A stretch of 64,000 nucleotides of DNA from an uncultured Paracoccaceae bacterium (lineage in GTDB: Bacteria > Pseudomonadota > Alphaproteobacteria > Rhodobacterales > Rhodobacteraceae): NCBI GenBank assembly GCA_938092015.1, contig CALKOT010000004.1:1-64000 (forward strand), read 5' to 3'. The notes under the pieces were generated by a model that was not told the DNA's origin, ran no database searches, and worked only from the letters and a program-made list of their open reading frames with translations. This document shows positions 61,468 through 64,000 of this stretch, one piece after another. Each line of letters begins with the position of its first letter. Position 1 is the first letter of the stretch. The translations under genes and the position numbers were made by a program.

Positions 61468-63185
61468 TGCGCTATGCCCTCGCCGCCCTTCTGCTCGCCA
61501 TGCCCGCCACCGCGCAGGAGGCAGTGCAGCCAGAGCAAACTTATACCGTCGGCGAGGCGCAATCTGCCGAGGCGCAATCCTATATGGTTGTCGCCGCGCA
61601 CCCGCTGGCGGCTGAAGCAGGGCGTTCGGTGCTGGCGGAAGGCGGCACTGCAGCGGATGCGGCAGTTGCAGTTCAGTTGATGCTGAACGTTGTAGAACCG
61701 CAAAGCTCAGGCCTCGGCGGTGGGGCATTTGCGCTGTATTGGGATGCCTCCGAAGGCAAACTTACCACCTATGATGCCCGCGAAACTGCGCCTTTGGCGG
61801 CAGATGAAACCTACTGGTTGGGCGAGGATGGTAAGCCAATCGGCTGGCGCGACGCAGTGCCCGGCGGCAAATCGGTTGGTGTTCCCGGCACGCCAATGCT
61901 GATGGAGAGGTTGATGAGCGATCATGGCCGCATGACCCGCCCACGTGTCGCCCGTGCGGCGATCAACACAGCGGAGAAAGGGTTCGCTGTATCCCCCCGT
62001 ATGGCCGCATCTATTGCGACTGGTGCAGAGCGTGGCTTGCTGGCCTTCGCTGGAACCAAAGCGACATTCTTTACCGAAGATGGCGCGCCGCTGGCAGAAG
62101 GCGCGATGTTCAAAAGCGCTGAACTGGCCACTACTTTGCGGACCTTCGCGGCGAAAGGCGCTTCGCCATTCTACACTGGCGAACTGGCTTCAAACATCGT
62201 TGCGACAACGACCGGCTCACCGGTCAACGCAGGAATCATGACAGCCGATGATTTCAGCCAGTATGAAGTGAAAATGCGCCATCCCGTCTGCCACGACTAT
62301 CGCGGATACGAAGTTTGTGGGATGGGCCCGCCATCATCCGGCGCGCTGACGGTCGGTCAAATCCTCGGCATGCTGTCATCCTTTGATATGGCGGCGCTGG
62401 GCAATTCGCCTGAAGCATGGCGGCGGTACGTGGAAGCGTCTCGACTCGCCTATGCCGATCGGGGCCTGTACATGGCAGACAGTGATTTTGTGAAGATGCC
62501 GGAGGGGTTGCTTGATCCTGCTTATCTAGCCGACCGCGCTGATCTGATCTCTGGCGATGCTGCGAGCGAGGTGAAACCGGGCGAGCCACCGTGGAAAGAA
62601 GGCGCGCTCTTGTCGCCAGACAGAGATAAAGAGCGGCCCGGCACGACCCATTTCGTGATCCATGATAGTTACGGTGATGTCATCTCGATGACCTCAACCA
62701 TCGAAACGGGATGGGGCAGCAGATTGATGGCGAACGGCTATCTGCTGAACAATGAACTGACGGATTTTTCGCGGGCGCCAGAAAAAGACGGCAAACCCAT
62801 TGCGAACCGGGTTCAAGGTGGCAAGCGCCCCCGGTCATCTATGGCGCCGACGATTGTCTTTAAGGATGGTCAGCCGGTTATCGCTGTCGGGTCTCCGGGC
62901 GGCAGCCGCATCATTGCCTACGTTGCGACAACACTTATCGCCCTGATCGACTGGGGGTTGCCGCCGGCGGATGCCGTTTCGATGGGCCATGTTACGGCCT
63001 CCGGCGGTCGCGCGGACCTAGAAGAAGGGACCGCAGCCGCTGATCTGGCCGCCAATATTGAGGCTTATGGGCTGGAGGCCAGGGTGAGAAACCTGAACTC
63101 TGGTCTATCGCTGATGTTGATTGGGGCAGATGGACTGCAAGGGGCTGCCGATCCCCGCCGTGAAGGGGCGGCGCTGGGCGAATGA
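61467..63185 (+). CDS. ggt: gamma-glutamyltransferase
   Basis: A 572-residue periplasmic enzyme made as a precursor: signal peptide (YALAALLLAMPATA), SYMVVAAHPLAAEAGRSVLAEGGTAADAAVAVQLMLNVVEP, and the self-cleavage nucleophile Thr in RPGTTHFVIHD (about residue 394), with NELTDFS and RPRSSMAPTIVF after it. It hydrolyses or transfers gamma-glutamyl groups, such as from glutathione. Overlaps nadX by four bases (ATGA). Confidence 0.93.
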   Translation: MRYALAALLLAMPATAQEAVQPEQTYTVGEAQSAEAQSYMVVAAHPLAAEAGRSVLAEGGTAADAAVAVQLMLNVVEPQSSGLGGGAFALYWDASEGKLTTYDARETAPLAADETYWLGEDGKPIGWRDAVPGGKSVGVPGTPMLMERLMSDHGRMTRPRVARAAINTAEKGFAVSPRMAASIATGAERGLLAFAGTKATFFTEDGAPLAEGAMFKSAELATTLRTFAAKGASPFYTGELASNIVATTTGSPVNAGIMTADDFSQYEVKMRHPVCHDYRGYEVCGMGPPSSGALTVGQILGMLSSFDMAALGNSPEAWRRYVEASRLAYADRGLYMADSDFVKMPEGLLDPAYLADRADLISGDAASEVKPGEPPWKEGALLSPDRDKERPGTTHFVIHDSYGDVISMTSTIETGWGSRLMANGYLLNNELTDFSRAPEKDGKPIANRVQGGKRPRSSMAPTIVFKDGQPVIAVGSPGGSRIIAYVATTLIALIDWGLPPADAVSMGHVTASGGRADLEEGTAAADLAANIEAYGLEARVRNLNSGLSLMLIGADGLQGAADPRREGAALGE

Positions 63186-63985
63186 GCAGACGAGTTGCAA
63201 TTGGTGGACTAGGAACCATTGGTCTGAGTGTCGCCAAATGGCTGGTTCAGGCCGATGGTTTTGACTTAGCCGCAGTGGCGGCATCTTCTGTGGCCTCTGC
63301 AGAATCCAAAGTGTCTGATTTAGGCGTTTCCCCCAAGGTTGTCGTCGCTACAGAGCTTGCAGACCATGCTGATATCGTCATCGAATGCGCCCCCGCGGCA
63401 CATTTCGCCGCTATTGCCGAACCCGCGATCGACGCGGGACGAACGCTTGTGGCGTTGAGTGCTGGCGCGCTGTTAACCCGGCCTGACCTAGTTGAAGGTG
63501 CGGACCTGTCAGGCGCCCAGATCATCGTGCCAACCGGCGCGTTGATTGGATTGGATGCCGTGCGGGCAATGGCGCAAGGCGAAATTGTAAGCGTCACTCT
63601 GATCACGCGCAAACCACCCAAAGGCCTGATCGGTGCGCCGTATCTGGAGGCTGAAGACATTGACGTTGCAAACCTCACCGACCCGCTGCGCGTCTTTCAC
63701 GGAAACGCCTTTGATGCGGCCAGAGTATTTCCAGCCAACATCAATGTCGGCGCTGCCTTGGCGCTGGCGGGGGCGGGGCCTGAGAGGACAATGATTGAAA
63801 TCTGGGCTGACCCAACGATTTCGCGCAACCGTCACCGGGTCGAGGTCGTGTCTGACAGCGCCATCGCGTCGATGGAGATTGAAGGTATGCCTTCAGCCGA
63901 CAATCCACGCACCAGCGCCTCAGTCGCCAACAGCGTGATTGCGGCGTTGCGACGGATGAGTGATCCGCTGGTGGTGGGAACTTAA
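63182..63985 (+). CDS. nadX: L-aspartate dehydrogenase
   Basis: A 267-residue NAD(P)-dependent enzyme: GGLGTIGLSVAKWLVQ dinucleotide motif, IIVPTGALIGLDAVRAM, RKPPKGLIGAPYL, FPANINVGAALALAGAG and the terminal NPRTSASVANSVIAALR of the DUF108/AspDH domain. It converts aspartate to iminoaspartate/oxaloacetate and may serve NAD synthesis or amino acid breakdown. Followed by AGGAG at 63986, so another gene probably starts just past the window. Confidence 0.9.
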   Translation: MSRRVAIGGLGTIGLSVAKWLVQADGFDLAAVAASSVASAESKVSDLGVSPKVVVATELADHADIVIECAPAAHFAAIAEPAIDAGRTLVALSAGALLTRPDLVEGADLSGAQIIVPTGALIGLDAVRAMAQGEIVSVTLITRKPPKGLIGAPYLEAEDIDVANLTDPLRVFHGNAFDAARVFPANINVGAALALAGAGPERTMIEIWADPTISRNRHRVEVVSDSAIASMEIEGMPSADNPRTSASVANSVIAALRRMSDPLVVGT

Positions 63986-64000
63986 AGGAGTAAGCGTAAA

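Noticed and set aside
1-64000. CRISPR arrays, prophage or insertion sequences
   Set aside because: No regularly spaced repeats, integrase, transposase or phage structural genes were found.

Overview
The window looks like chromosome from an alphaproteobacterium of the Rhodobacterales (Roseobacter/Rhodobacter type). Supporting signs are the GC-rich coding sequence, the lptC-lptA-lptB-rpoN-hpf-ptsN block, a ChrR/photolyase/Cfa photo-oxidative stress cluster, a non-pyrrolysine MttB-family methyltransferase, MeaB, HrpB and many catabolic dehydrogenases. No rRNA, tRNA, CRISPR array, prophage or intact insertion sequence was seen. All family names rest on motif recognition by eye; no database search was run.

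Layout. 0-5.1 kb: small stress-type proteins (DM13, SnoaL-like), an Ldh-family dehydrogenase, an RTX protein, meaB and a frameshifted GFA gene. 5.2-12.8 kb: hrpB, a broken adenylate cyclase/TPR gene, an AlkC/AlkD-like repair protein, a broken luciferase-family (DUF5519) lipoprotein, a SnoaL-like secreted protein and a LysR regulator with no normal start codon. 12.8-18.2 kb: a CinA-type protein, sfsA, map, a cupin protein, and a second cyclase/TPR gene broken by an exact 10-bp tandem duplication. 18.3-23.2 kb: a branched-chain amino acid type ABC operon (binding protein, terminator, LivG, two small secreted cysteine proteins, LivF, LivH) with no LivM. 23.8-27.0 kb: a VCBS/von Willebrand A surface protein with three frameshifts and one stop.

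27.2-37.2 kb: a catabolic island with a PHP hydrolase, zinc alcohol dehydrogenase, PaaH-type hydroxyacyl-CoA dehydrogenase, NDP-forming acyl-CoA synthetase, a DUF35/thiolase-like pair that resembles an Ltp2-type aldolase, a hydratase/FAH protein and a Baeyer-Villiger monooxygenase. 37.6-43.8 kb: RNase D, then KdsD, LptC, LptA, LptB, RpoN, Hpf and PtsN, which join lipopolysaccharide supply to nitrogen/PTS regulation. 43.8-50.9 kb: MttB-like methyltransferase, two small membrane proteins divergent from an XRE regulator with a cupin, a large MscS channel and CysK. 51.1-60.2 kb: ChrR (without its sigma factor RpoE), a DUF6134 protein and an SDR converge on a six-gene operon of photolyase, FAD oxidoreductase, DUF1365, Cfa, a TrgA-like membrane protein and an MFS carrier. 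60.5-64 kb: Ldh-family dehydrogenase, gamma-glutamyltransferase and aspartate dehydrogenase, translationally coupled.

The most striking overall pattern is that six accessory genes carry readable breaks (homopolymer indels, a 10-bp duplication, nonsense codons, a lost start codon) while housekeeping genes are intact. This is either active gene decay or possible phase variation, or in part assembly error. Raw reads would decide.
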